A stretch of DNA of 64,000 nt, taken from Tritrichomonas foetus. Lineage: Eukaryota; Parabasalia; Tritrichomonadida; Tritrichomonadidae. Shown here one piece after another: positions 11,501-19,719 of the stretch (positions are counted from its first letter, which is position 1; each line of letters begins with the position of its first letter). The notes beneath the pieces are model-generated. The model was not told where the DNA came from. It worked only from the letters and a program-made list of their open reading frames with translations, and ran no database searches. A program made the position numbers and the translations under genes. The stretch covers positions 73,645 through 137,644 of the forward strand of contig MLAK01000782.1 of assembly GCA_001839685.1 (NCBI GenBank). Reading direction: 5' to 3'.

Positions 11501-12272
11501 AAACTAAAGATCTGAGGTCTTCTGAGCATTCTGGAAGAAGCTTTATGAAAAAGTCCATAAGAACAGCTTGATCATTGATTGATTCTGGTGAATATTCAAG
11601 TAGTGACGAAAAAATTAAAAAGGCTCCTTGTCGATTATGCAAATTCTTTAATGCGAAAAAATATAACGGAAATGTTGGGTATTGTGAATTTCCTGTTCGC
11701 TCAAGAATTTGAAGGTATAGTTTTAAGGTTTCATAGCCAACTAAACGAACATCTTCTCGTTTATGCATTATCACTTTAGTAGTTGCATTAATAAATTGTG
11801 TGATACACAATAAAATTGAATTTGGAGAGTGTTGTGCAAGAAAAAATAGAAAATAAGCAGTTTGAAGAACATTTGATGTTGATTGTAATTTGAGCAAACA
11901 AACGTCAAGCTTTTGTTGAAGGAATCCACGTTGGGCGTGCTTTAAAACTTTTGAGTAAACGTAAGAAACAAATATTCCGACTTGTTCGTTCCTATCAGTA
12001 TTTAAATTATTTAATATGCTGATCAGCTTTGGATAGTGATCTTGCCGTAATTTCAAAAGTGTATAGATCAGTGAAGAAATCTTAAATATCTGAGAAGGAT
12101 CTGACGTTGGGCGTGGTAAAGATATGCTATTTATTGATTGCGATGTTACGTTGGAGAGTTTTTCGTAGGACAAAGTCGATAGCCTAGAATATTCAATTTC
12201 ACGAGTTTTGCGCGCATTTTCGATGAGTTCTTTGTAGGTGAGGTGCGTAATTGGAACATTTCTTGTTTTCAT
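5529..12272 (-). CDS. TOR: TOR-type phosphatidylinositol-3-kinase-related protein kinase
   Basis: 2247 residues, close to the usual TOR length. Residues about 30-1100 are HEAT repeats; a FAT domain runs to about 1650; a divergent FRB region spans about 1670-1835; the kinase domain follows, with the ATP lysine K1887 in LLKGREDLR, catalytic GLGDRHPSN (D2039) and metal-binding HIDFGD (D2058); the protein ends in a FATC domain finishing LYHGWTPLW. KFPENVPFRLTRL after the activation loop and AVPGTY before the kinase domain are specific for TOR rather than ATM/ATR. TOR is the catalytic core of TORC1/TORC2 controlling growth by nutrients. Oddities: an acidic Glu/Asn-rich insert at about 2125-2192 between kinase and FATC, a Gln/Asn-rich loop near 1757-1790, and an FRB lacking obvious rapamycin-contact aromatics. 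Single exon. Start is the first ATG. Confidence 0.95.
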   Translation of the reverse strand: MKTRNVPITHLTYKELIENARKTREIEYSRLSTLSYEKLSNVTSQSINSISLPRPTSDPSQIFKISSLIYTLLKLRQDHYPKLISILNNLNTDRNEQVGIFVSYVYSKVLKHAQRGFLQQKLDVCLLKLQSTSNVLQTAYFLFFLAQHSPNSILLCITQFINATTKVIMHKREDVRLVGYETLKLYLQILERTGNSQYPTFPLYFFALKNLHNRQGAFLIFSSLLEYSPESINDQAVLMDFFIKLLPECSEDLRSLVLRNLVLLAPLQLDDFKRKYFKFVVDSLWRENNLENADSIVSSSLCDLIHLVPELFESTKMNFIIIIRNLLNLAFKAPLDGGFLILSAVVTYFPEVIQEHPIEIANILIQTTICKMFIEVVPKIFYDFNCVWDKFKFYLSNKIINDPHYIENEDILNFLATCPPLESQEVMKFLITTLSHKNPNIRCIAPRALLAHIPYDNKKFIQEIVFRLITISLSDPEPKVREMILRSFSSKCYPFLTTDPILTCMTSLVKDEKINVSNAAIEILGNLSKLNPFDSLPTLRSLILDALLMLDSPRPLRIKEEMTRTFMTIIEAAHEILPVYCPTLCLIALRQLSFTPLCELTYFDQSYLHKINLNITKAIGSIADRDVSLIQPHIPQFTNFFIWLLQQHGPKQLKIAVVTTLYKIMSGTNAINEIDVAPMFSALTMIASKWNSRKLNVAVLKLIGLIGAVDQSIFSSDSTTKKDNTIKSTNPAYPMACACRTLISVLSDDFLVIYHSEAIRSLVNIFCFDETATVSFFNEFMLLFLDQIRKQMTSEYIMLLTKLCSEAPRDWIMHYTNEILELIRELWKSPNSALTLDLIPTIAAVFADRFSSFLPECMTFVLDTLYANRTSQYEICHKVFATIVTIKNISKDYHFLLFPEIIEVATLPSTLFEVRIDALISLKVLVQQTYCIPFSAAILRCIISCIQIHDPKIQGPALMVLYSLMIKLGDLFSFYAEQIVLTLQEHNLLTAHFLELLQSKTHTYEESPFIDTEDPFTVVPGQDSMKSKTEHVIVNEDDIKSALLFQDEETPWNWKEWYRSIIKTLLENCPSRALNSCAFLSDVLFTTAENLFNTSFMSIWVNLSTDTQLYITGPLTRALLSEALPGAIRTSLVNLFDFMERNEHPIQISRQVLCQASEKCSQFAKAFYFVLRWYEEDPHNIEAIETLIRLSTSLGLKKTIIGISKQLSSSMDFVSNPQWSEQLGQWSNALEVYEKMPPTAASLEGILRCLKNLQRWDEIISKMDEFENLPTAAKHNMAAIVATALFHRQQWSKLPPVLEYCTHESVRVLIITALYQISQNKRDEALQTVAQGFQLLAQNARGVFKHDKAALYPLLVKAQQLQEITEIAYHKQNLEVWEKRLSLCRQSYDVYHQIMSVHLTVFPVQETMKDSLKMIKLAMRTKDFQLFDASLHFLFPDQQNWPIEVSFLYAKGTWERGLQREALTEAKEILRKYRTDDKNLKAKIFFCCGQWIISMTPPNKVSNVIQNAIKFLEQSIMQGTHYYHAWHRWAWASSVIYNVDKSNLKSAFNAINGFLECVRLKNENLLSELLQMISLFFSANLSDDMFNATAEHIAELSDPVLLKIIPQLFIQLSHDGTRSSAFASQITEKLLPDHFHVLLYPLILLSRNNNRAAISILETFQEENPSAVYQSKIVSDGLLLCSSSTFEIYNDAIVKAVRYLQKQKIDKAQKKLFDCLQNQLRPGDAQQANELKNELESIYNTMIYKLPQQNAFKFNYGIQPGIQNQTNYINQMNKLNMTHQHGKQNIRNNEKMVEMLVRQFIKALQSIYSKIHSHIVSNRTVSMHISAPSLAQLKNSILAVPGTYSIDEQVINIFQFDPTLDIFNSKMRPRLVAVYGSDGIAHRSLLKGREDLRMDQRVMQFFELINQHIFNDFTNEARSMKITTYSITPLSTNAGLIQFVDGTDTLYSLISEYRSSHSVPVFAEQDSMETFSIKNVDLLTPVQRLEALRFAANENKDTDLRELMWLNSPSSREWVTRSLQFTQSCALMSIIGYVIGLGDRHPSNLMIHRTSGNIVHIDFGDCFEVGKKRIKFPENVPFRLTRLMKRSFGPTGIDGEFRLTCEETCKLVRSHKESIMAVLDIFLQEPLDNEDSDDDEDEAEETETANENENHNQTQNNSENEENRENRESDIETQSIEMLEMEQFEEEEVHKKGSIEESLSRILQKIIGNDFDPKNELTIQEQVDSLIADATNMYNLAYLYHGWTPLW

Positions 12273-12688
12273 AACATCTGAATTGAAGTCAGTAAAAAAA
12301 GTTTAAAATATGATAAATTATACTCAATGATCAATTCTATCATACTTATATTATAAATATCGAGAAAATTTTTACCCTCTCAGAGATTTTTTCATATCAT
12401 CTTTTTTCAACCGCACTCTCAATTTTTCAAGATTTTTGTTTGGTTTTTATCTTGGCCCTATTCAAGTCTTATGATTAACAAATAGTATGAACAACTAGTA
12501 CTTACAGTTGTAATCATATAAAAATGTTTTGGGTCATTTATACAAGATATTATTTCATTAGAAAATAAATATGATGAATTTTCAATATAATCATGTATTA
12601 ATCAATCAGAAAGAATGAAGTATAGAAATAAAAGAGTTTCAAATAAATACAATTTTTAATGATAGACATGATCGAATATAAATATAAG
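12273..12688. other. intergenic, TOR 5' flank
   Basis: AT-rich spacer between TOR and the 3' end of the next minus-strand gene; presumably carries the TOR promoter. No further gene seen. Confidence 0.4.
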
Positions 12689-13816
12689 CTACTTGCGAGC
12701 AGCCGACACGCATCTTCCTGGGATTCGACGAACACGTGGTGTAATAACGTGTGGACGATATTTGAGTCCCTTAGATGTTCTATTCCTTGGTGGAACTTCC
12801 ATTTTGTCTTTAAAGAACTGATTTTCATAGTTTCCACGAGAAGTCGGTGGTCTATCTTCAATCATATCATCGAGCATTTCTGTAATGATGACTTCATCAT
12901 CATTTTCATAAGGTTCTTGATCATCTTTCGGCTCAACAATTTTAACGGTTTTTTCCTTCAGTGGCCGAGGCGGCATTGATGGTTCCTGAATCTTGAATGA
13001 TGTTTCAGATGGTGCTGCATCTTTAATAGGCGATTTTCCTGGTTCTCTAATTGATGAATTAATTGGCTCTCGAATTTGTGGAACTGGTTCTTGAATAGGT
13101 TCTCTTCCTTTTGTTTCTCTGCTTAATTTCTTCTTCTTTTCCACTTTTTCGGCTGTTGGCGGCCTGATTGGGAAAGATGCATCATTGACCTTTTCATTAA
13201 CGATAGAAAGGCAATTTCGTGGATTGTTGTCATAACCCTTCTTCTTAGGAAGCTTCGGTTTGAGCCTTTTTTCATCTAAATAGATTAAATTGGGGACTAA
13301 TTTGGCCACTTTTGTTCGATACTCTTCTGGATCATCCACACAAGGATTTCCGGCTAGCGTTAATGATTTCAATCCTGAGCAACATGTTAAGAATTCAATA
13401 TTAGAAAGATCAGAAATCTGATTATCTTCCAAATCCAAAACTTTTAGGGAATCCATTCCCAACAAGTCTGCAACATCAGTTATGTTGTTAAAAGCAAGAT
13501 ATAATTCCTCGAGTGTAGATGATAATGTAGAAATTCCACTTAAATCAGATATTCCGCATCTGGCTAATGATAAAAATTTGAGACCAACAAAAGAGCATCC
13601 AATGTCACGAACATTTGGTATTATTGAATTGTTGAGACGTAACTTCCTCAAATTTGGAAATCTATCACCAATGAAAGTGAGCGAAGATTCTGTCGTATCA
13701 ACTTGCGCTTCGAATGAATGAACATCATCTGGATTACAGTTTTCGCTTAGTTCAAAGATATTATCGGTGTGGAAAGCACCAACTGTTCCGTATTCGACGA
13801 TTGCTTGACTGATCAT
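12689..13816 (-). CDS. LRRC56/ODA8-like leucine-rich repeat protein, copy 1
   Basis: 375 residues. Residues about 45-185 carry five to six SDS22-type leucine-rich repeats (LRKLRLNN, LKFLSLARCGISDLSGI, LEELYLAFNNI, LKVLDLEDNQI) closed by an LRR cap with GNPCVDDPEEYRTKV and LDEKRL. The LARCGI-L-GI / LYLAFNNI-D series is the hallmark of LRRC56 (ODA8 in Chlamydomonas), needed for transport or maturation of outer dynein arms. A charged proline-rich linker follows and then a conserved tail (VIITEMLDDMIEDRPPTSRG, HVITPRV). A paralogue at 55296-56432 shares both ends, including EYGTVGAF near the start. Expected to act in the flagellar axoneme or its assembly. Confidence 0.8.
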   Translation of the reverse strand: MISQAIVEYGTVGAFHTDNIFELSENCNPDDVHSFEAQVDTTESSLTFIGDRFPNLRKLRLNNSIIPNVRDIGCSFVGLKFLSLARCGISDLSGISTLSSTLEELYLAFNNITDVADLLGMDSLKVLDLEDNQISDLSNIEFLTCCSGLKSLTLAGNPCVDDPEEYRTKVAKLVPNLIYLDEKRLKPKLPKKKGYDNNPRNCLSIVNEKVNDASFPIRPPTAEKVEKKKKLSRETKGREPIQEPVPQIREPINSSIREPGKSPIKDAAPSETSFKIQEPSMPPRPLKEKTVKIVEPKDDQEPYENDDEVIITEMLDDMIEDRPPTSRGNYENQFFKDKMEVPPRNRTSKGLKYRPHVITPRVRRIPGRCVSAARK

Positions 13817-14165
13817 TGATATTTCTGATTAATTTCTAATAAACGTACATCTCACGTTTGTTTTGGGAAAAGATAAATAACGTATATAATATCAATAAAC
13901 TTTTTCATTGTCAATCATTCGACTTTTTAATAAATTATTTGTCAGATTAGTTTTATTCCCTGAATATTTTTCAGAAATTACTCTCTCAAAAAAACTAAGA
14001 GAAATTGAATCATTCATGAATGGAAAGAGAAATTTCGTTGTTTTATATTCATGATTCTCGAAATGAATTTTAATAAATATAGAATTTACCTTGCTTTTCC
14101 AGTATTGGTTATACTGATTTTACTGATTAATTCTCCAATTCCATTCATTGAAAATAATATATCAA

Positions 14166-14249
14166 GTGCGACCAGTTTTACTGTGAACATTTAAGGCCAA
14201 ATAAAACGTCAAATTAACGAAAAGTGTTCACGATAAAAGTGGCTACCCT
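14166..14249. repeat. 80-bp imperfect palindromic element, copy 1
   Basis: Starts GTGCGACCAGTTTTAC and ends in the near-complement (GATAAAAGTGGCTAC). The inner arms GTGAACATTT and AGTGTTCACG are also complementary. The same element, inverted, is found at 24814-24892. No target duplication is obvious. Within an otherwise empty 670-bp spacer (13817-14484). Confidence 0.65.
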
Positions 14250-14484
14250 TTTGTTGGAATTCAAATCTACAAATCGTTCATTCTTGATTTGAGAATTCGT
14301 CCTTTAGCCATATTATAATACTAATGTCATATTGAAAGAAGAGAGAAAATTTACAAATTGAGTATATAAATTAGATAATCCTTTTTGGTTTTTGTGATAA
14401 TTTAAAAAACTAAAACTAAAAATAAATATGAGATTATCGTTTTTTCTTTAGTTAATAACCATTATCAAAAAATCGAGACTCTCT

Positions 14485-15093
14485 TTAAATTAGTGTTGTG
14501 TAAGCAATGATTTCGGACCTTTCACGGCCACAGCATGTGTTTGCCAAAGCAATCATCATTCCAATGATTACAATAACAGCCAATGCAAGTGCGGCAATAC
14601 CTCCATAAAATTTGTATTTTGATATGTAGTCACCAATAACCTCATGGCATGTTTGCAACTCGAGTGTAATAAGGCATCTGGCCTCGGCATCATATCCGCA
14701 GCATTTAAATATCTCCTCGATATTATCTCTGACCTCAACAAATTGAGAATCATCCCAAATTTTCCTGCAGTGTTCAATGATTTCGTCTCCGCGTGCAATA
14801 AGGAAAGCGCCACTGGCGCCCAAAGCAGCAGCAAAAACCAAATAAAGAATGGCAAGAATAATCTTTGAGCATCGCCCGCCGCAGCACGATGCATAGATTC
14901 CAAAGAAGAACAAAACTAAGCTAATTACTGAGCCAGCAATGATGACATAAAAAACCTCATCTGAAAGGTGATCAAGATCCTTCATCTTGGTTACAACAAG
15001 GGCAGCAACAAATAAAGCAGAGATCACGCCCATCGTAAGGAGAGTAATAATTGACAAGACGATGGAACTCATGCATTGACAGCAGAAAGCCAT
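14485..15093 (-). CDS. tetraspanin-family membrane protein
   Basis: 202 residues from the ATG at 15091-15093 (a longer frame would need a TTG start). Four hydrophobic segments lie at about 12-35, 50-70, 78-98 and 165-190, with a large extracellular loop between TM3 and TM4 containing the CCG motif (FKCCGYD) and two more cysteines (ARC, TCHEV), the tetraspanin signature. Cysteines at the membrane borders (FCCQC, ASCCGG, NTCCG) suit palmitoylation. Tetraspanins organise plasma-membrane and exosome microdomains; in trichomonads they are linked to adherence and clumping. Slightly shorter than animal tetraspanins because of the small loop, which is usual in protists. Confidence 0.88.
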   Translation of the reverse strand: MAFCCQCMSSIVLSIITLLTMGVISALFVAALVVTKMKDLDHLSDEVFYVIIAGSVISLVLFFFGIYASCCGGRCSKIILAILYLVFAAALGASGAFLIARGDEIIEHCRKIWDDSQFVEVRDNIEEIFKCCGYDAEARCLITLELQTCHEVIGDYISKYKFYGGIAALALAVIVIIGMMIALANTCCGRERSEIIAYTTLI

Positions 15094-15368
15094 TTGGAAA
15101 ACTTGAAAAAAAAATGATTTGATTAGACATTGAAAGACATTGAAACAAATGTCCAAATTAGAATTGAAAAAGTTATTTTTTGAATGATTGAACTTTTTCT
15201 AATTCGGTTAATATATGATATCATTGAATAATATATGACCTGTTCACTTTGAAACTATATTTTTTCATAAAAAGTTTTTCCATATATCGTAATTTTTTTG
15301 AAATAAATTGAATTAAAAACTTTCTGGCAATTATTGGTGATAAAAATTGAGAAAAAATTGCACCATTT

Positions 15369-15401
15369 AGGGCATAGTTTAGCAAGAGATGGTTATATTT
15401 A
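15369..15401 (-). repeat. 33-bp inverted repeat, left arm
   Basis: Perfect reverse complement of 16711-16743. Read on the minus strand it contains TATAACCAT, the motif found 104-116 bp upstream of three ATGs in this window; here the nearest minus-strand ATG at that spacing (15291-15293) opens only a 20-codon ORF. Confidence 0.75.
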
Positions 15402-16710
15402 TTTGAGAGAAATAGGTTGTTTATCGATATCTTCGGGGAAAATTTATGAAATCAATTGTTAACTTAGTTTAAAGAATATATAGACGTAGTTAATAAAGAT
15501 GAAATCATAATAATAATTTATTTCGTTTTTATTCCACACTTTTGGATGACATGCTTGGGGAAATTGAAACTTTTTGTAAGTGTTTACAATTTACAAAATA
15601 ATTAACAGAATATTTTGTAAATATAAAATAGAATTATCTTTTTATTTTATCTATAATATTTTATTATATTCTGATATAGCTTTTTATATTTGATGTTTTA
15701 TATGATATATTTTTTTCAGCATATTATATTGGAGTGAAAAGTGGATTCATTAAAAAAAGAAGAAAATGATTGAAAAAATTGAATGCTATTCAAAGAAAAA
15801 ATTTTTATCATTCATCTGAGTACTTCGAATATAGAAAAGCATTGCGAAAACAAATCAAAAAACCATTAGACATGAAAGCATCTCTTTATAAACCCAATCC
15901 CTACATCTAGAGTTAACCAGTAAATGAAATAATCATATGATTAGTAAAAATTATTAGTTTCCTATTTTTCCCAGTAACAGACATTTCAAGTCCTAAATTT
16001 TACATATCAAATTATCTTGTGAATTTCAGAAAGATAGATAATGACTATACTAAAAAAAATTGAATGAAAATAAAATATGAATAAATTTAATTTGATTTAA
16101 ATCATTAATATTATTATTTTACATCTCATGCAGCTATTAACTAATAATATAATATATCTTATTACAATATTAACACTATATTAATTAGATATCAAAAGAT
16201 ATTTCAAATATAAATTTTCTGATGGTAACTTTTTCAGAAAATGATTATTTTTAATTTGTGAGGCCCCAAAAATGGACTGTTTAAAACATCTTTATCCAAT
16301 TTATTTTCTGCATATAATAATAAATAAATTTAATTACCCATTAGAATACAAATACAAATACATAGCAACAATATAAGAATTATTTATTTCTTCCAGTTGG
16401 GGATATTTAAACAACCAATTTTAAAAAATTTATTCCGGCATTATCGTCATCTATCAAAAATCGTTAGCAGGCAACTTAAATCATTCATAGGAATGTCTAC
16501 AACTTGACGTCGAGCTTTCTCAGCCACGAAAAAATAATTGATGATGGAATCTTCATTTCTCATGATGATAACATTTAACTGATATTTCAGATTTATCAGC
16601 TATAATAAAACTATAAAATCATATTTAGGACATCGAACAGGTTTTTGGGATTACATTTTTCTATTTAATTGGAATGTTTGACCATCCATGGAGAAATTAA
16701 GGCCAAAATA

Positions 16711-16743
16711 TAAATATAACCATCTCTTGCTAAACTATGCCCT
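16711..16743 (+). repeat. 33-bp inverted repeat, right arm
   Basis: Perfect reverse complement of 15369-15401. Contains TATAACCAT at 16715-16723, 116 bp before the ATG of the following gene, so this arm is probably a promoter segment. Confidence 0.75.
16715..16723 (+). promoter_or_regulatory. TATAACCAT upstream motif
   Basis: One of three TATAACCAT copies lying 104-116 bp upstream of a start codon on the same strand (others at 48019 and 56623). Two of the three continue into a shared A/C-TCTTG extension. Myb-like in composition; function is inferred from position only. Confidence 0.4.
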
Positions 16744-16830
16744 TAAAAAAAAATTACCGGAAGTCAGATTTAAACGGTCGCTGATTTTGCTCGTTATTTC
16801 ATCGAAAAAAAGTTCGATTATTCTTCATGA

Positions 16831-19719
16831 ATGGAATCGAATAAATTAAATTGGCTTCGTGGACCACTGCCGCCAATTGCAGACAGTATATTGATGAGTG
16901 GTTTAGTTAATGAAGCACCTCACTCTTATGTAGCTTCAAATACTACCAATAATCAAAAATTAGTTTTCCAATCCGCGCCAGTTTCTGTTTCAAAACCGCC
17001 AAAAAGACCTTTAAAGCTCGCCTCATTTCCCAAACCGAGAATTGATAGCGCTCTAAAACCATACAAACAGCCAGTAATTCCAATTCCCGAAATCAACGCA
17101 AGTTATAAACCGCCACCCCTCGAAGAGGCCACTCTTACATTCAAAAAACAAAACATCCCAAATCTCCACAAAGAAAACCTAACAGAAAAAGTTCTTTTAC
17201 CGAAGCAATCAAACGTTCGAGATTTTTTGGCAAATTTGAAACACGAACTTGATGCAAATATTGCTTCTATTATTCCAATTTCACCTGAAATGATTTCACC
17301 AGAGCAGCAAAATGAAATTCAATCTCAACTTCTTCAATTTTATAATTATGCATTCAATCAAATTATTCTAAATGAAAAATCGGTTTCTGTAGATAAGGCC
17401 GTAATGCTGAGAAGAATTATGAAATTCTATAATCAAATTTTATCAGATTTTCCACCAATTTTTGATGCACTCGAAAATGAAAAAATAAGTCTGGAAGAAG
17501 AATTAAATGCTTTAAAAGAAGAAATTGAAAGCAAAAATAAAAATATTGAAAAGCAAAATGAAAAAATTTCTGAACTAGAAAAAAATACACAATCAATTAA
17601 AGAAACTCTTGAAAAAACGATCGAAGAATCGAATAAAAAAGACATTGCAATAAATTCAACCACTTTTGATCTTGATTTAAGTAAATCCCAATTAAATCAA
17701 CTGCAATTTCGTTTTAATCAGGAAAAAGAAGTAAATCAATCATTAAAAAATGTTTTGGAACAAAGAGATAAAGAAATTAAAGGTCAGCTTGAACAAATCG
17801 AAGGACTTACTCAGAAGATAGCAGAATTTCAATCAGGTGAAACCGGCTATATCGTTTTTTATCATGAAGAAAAAGCAAAAAATGAAGAATTAAATAAAGT
17901 CATTGAAGATTTAAAACAAAAAATTTATGAATTAGAAAATATTGAAAAATCTAGTATAGCTGTTGATACTTCAGATTTACCAGTTAAAAAAGGACGTAAA
18001 AAGAAAATTAAAGAAAATAATTCATTTGTTCCTTCACAAGAAAGCGAAGCAACTAGCATTCCAAGCAATCCATCAAACAGTTTATTGAATGGACATTTTA
18101 CTGGACATTCCAATCCATCATCGGTAAATAATAGCTTTAACATGAATGTTAATGGAGCCTATAATAAACCTAACAAGCAAATCAATTCACAATTATCTTC
18201 AAATAAATTAAATAAAAGTTTATCCAAAAATAAAATAATATCATCACAAGTTTCAACTAATAGCTCGTTGGCATTTATGCCCACGCAAGAAACACAGACA
18301 GAATATTCATTACCTATTAACAAACTATCAATTAGTGATCAATCTGTTGAATTTTCAATATATGGAAATAATTTTGTCGTAAATCCAAGTTTGGCTTCAT
18401 TTGGATCATTTGAATCATCCAATCCCAATTTAATTACGAAAAATTTAAGTAATTTTTCTTTCTCTGATGATTATAATATTAAAGAAAAACTTGAATCTAC
18501 CCCAGACTTGCATAAATTTGTTATGCCGTTATTCAGTGATATATATATTCCACCTTCATCGTCAAGTTTGAAAGTCTTAAATATCGGGAAAGTAAATAAT
18601 ATCGTTAAAAGTGAAAAACCGCTTGTTTGGGGATTACAATTGATTCATAACTTTTTGACCGATCCCTATATTCGATCAATTGAAAATAAAACTCGAATAT
18701 CCAATGAAGTTATTATTGTTGATTGGATTGCACAGAAATATAAAGTTCGACATTTAATTAATCAAGCGCTTGCTGATTTTGTTCATATCATTACTCGCTA
18801 TCAGGGTATAAATGAAATGATCTCCTTATTCATTGAAGTTATTGAGGGTAACTTTAACCTAGCTCAACTTTGTTTTTTGGCAACTGTTTATTCTTTTTCA
18901 TGTTCTTTAACTTATCCTGATTTGATCAAAGAATATTCTACTTTTGATTCTTCAGATTGTCATGGTGACGCAAAAATCCACATTTGTGCTGTTCATAAAA
19001 TGTACGCTACATGCTTTTCCAATGAAATTGCGAACGCTGTTACTCGAAGTATATCTGAAGATATGCTAAATTATGTCACTTTTCTTAAAAATATTACGAT
19101 ATTCTTTGGTGATAAGCATCGTTTAATTTCTAACCAAGCGCGTGACTTATTAAGTTTGTGTGGATGTATGGATCCGAGAATTATTTTATATGATGTCTTT
19201 GAAAGTGTTTGCATAATTCTTGGAAATACCACGAATATTAAAGAAGATTGGAAACTTGTTATTAATCGAACAGGTGACAGAAATGCAACCAATATCACTC
19301 TTTCTGATCTTCTTGTCATTTGTGCCGAAAGAGAGAAGCCATTAATGAACTTATTAAATATTATTCCACTTGGAAATTCTGTTCAAATCATGAAAAATAT
19401 GTCACAGAATATTTATGAACTTTATCATGAGTTTATTAACCGATATTCACGAATTTTACCACATGTAATGTCTCTTATTTCTAGCCAAATAAGAGACAAG
19501 GTACTAGATTTAACTGAAGAACTGAAAGAAGCAATTCTCCATGTTGATATGCCAAAAATTATTTGGGTATATCGAGTATTGATTTCTAAAATTGACAGGC
19601 TTACAATGAAAGAAAAAGGTTTTATTCCTTTTAATATCAGATCAAGTGTTGAGGTTATCGGGCAATTGAAAGAGTATATTGATAGAGCGGAATCTGTTGC
19701 ATTTGCATTGTTAGAATAA
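16831..19719 (+). CDS. large coiled-coil protein, possibly TSNAXIP1-N-like
   Basis: 962 residues. A proline-rich N-terminus (about 1-120) is followed by a helical segment (about 130-215, FLANLKHELDANI ... LRRIMKFYNQIL) that resembles the N-terminal domain of translin-associated factor X interacting protein 1, then a long coiled coil (about 215-370), a basic motif KKGRKKK, a Ser/Asn-rich disordered stretch (about 390-530) and a compact C-terminal helical domain (about 555-962) rich in aromatic residues. No catalytic motif. TSNAXIP1-type proteins are ciliary/spermatogenic, which would match the flagellar genes nearby, but the match is by eye. Start is the first ATG; the end reads TAATAAA, overlapping a likely polyadenylation signal. 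Confidence 0.55.
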   Translation: MESNKLNWLRGPLPPIADSILMSGLVNEAPHSYVASNTTNNQKLVFQSAPVSVSKPPKRPLKLASFPKPRIDSALKPYKQPVIPIPEINASYKPPPLEEATLTFKKQNIPNLHKENLTEKVLLPKQSNVRDFLANLKHELDANIASIIPISPEMISPEQQNEIQSQLLQFYNYAFNQIILNEKSVSVDKAVMLRRIMKFYNQILSDFPPIFDALENEKISLEEELNALKEEIESKNKNIEKQNEKISELEKNTQSIKETLEKTIEESNKKDIAINSTTFDLDLSKSQLNQLQFRFNQEKEVNQSLKNVLEQRDKEIKGQLEQIEGLTQKIAEFQSGETGYIVFYHEEKAKNEELNKVIEDLKQKIYELENIEKSSIAVDTSDLPVKKGRKKKIKENNSFVPSQESEATSIPSNPSNSLLNGHFTGHSNPSSVNNSFNMNVNGAYNKPNKQINSQLSSNKLNKSLSKNKIISSQVSTNSSLAFMPTQETQTEYSLPINKLSISDQSVEFSIYGNNFVVNPSLASFGSFESSNPNLITKNLSNFSFSDDYNIKEKLESTPDLHKFVMPLFSDIYIPPSSSSLKVLNIGKVNNIVKSEKPLVWGLQLIHNFLTDPYIRSIENKTRISNEVIIVDWIAQKYKVRHLINQALADFVHIITRYQGINEMISLFIEVIEGNFNLAQLCFLATVYSFSCSLTYPDLIKEYSTFDSSDCHGDAKIHICAVHKMYATCFSNEIANAVTRSISEDMLNYVTFLKNITIFFGDKHRLISNQARDLLSLCGCMDPRIILYDVFESVCIILGNTTNIKEDWKLVINRTGDRNATNITLSDLLVICAEREKPLMNLLNIIPLGNSVQIMKNMSQNIYELYHEFINRYSRILPHVMSLISSQIRDKVLDLTEELKEAILHVDMPKIIWVYRVLISKIDRLTMKEKGFIPFNIRSSVEVIGQLKEYIDRAESVAFALLE

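Larger units (their letters stand above)
15094..16830. other. long gene-poor region with inverted repeat and gene scraps
   Basis: 1.7 kb without an intact gene. It holds a perfect 33-bp inverted repeat (15369-15401 and 16711-16743), a coding-like scrap on the plus strand ending in TAG at 15910 (RKALRKQIKKPLDMKASLYK...), and a 38-codon ATG ORF on the minus strand at 16447-16563 (MRNEDSIINYFFVAEKARRQ...). These scraps look like decayed genes. Confidence 0.45.

Noticed and set aside
5735..11779. Many antisense and out-of-frame ORFs within the TOR gene
   Set aside because: All are shadows of a single conserved 2247-codon frame.
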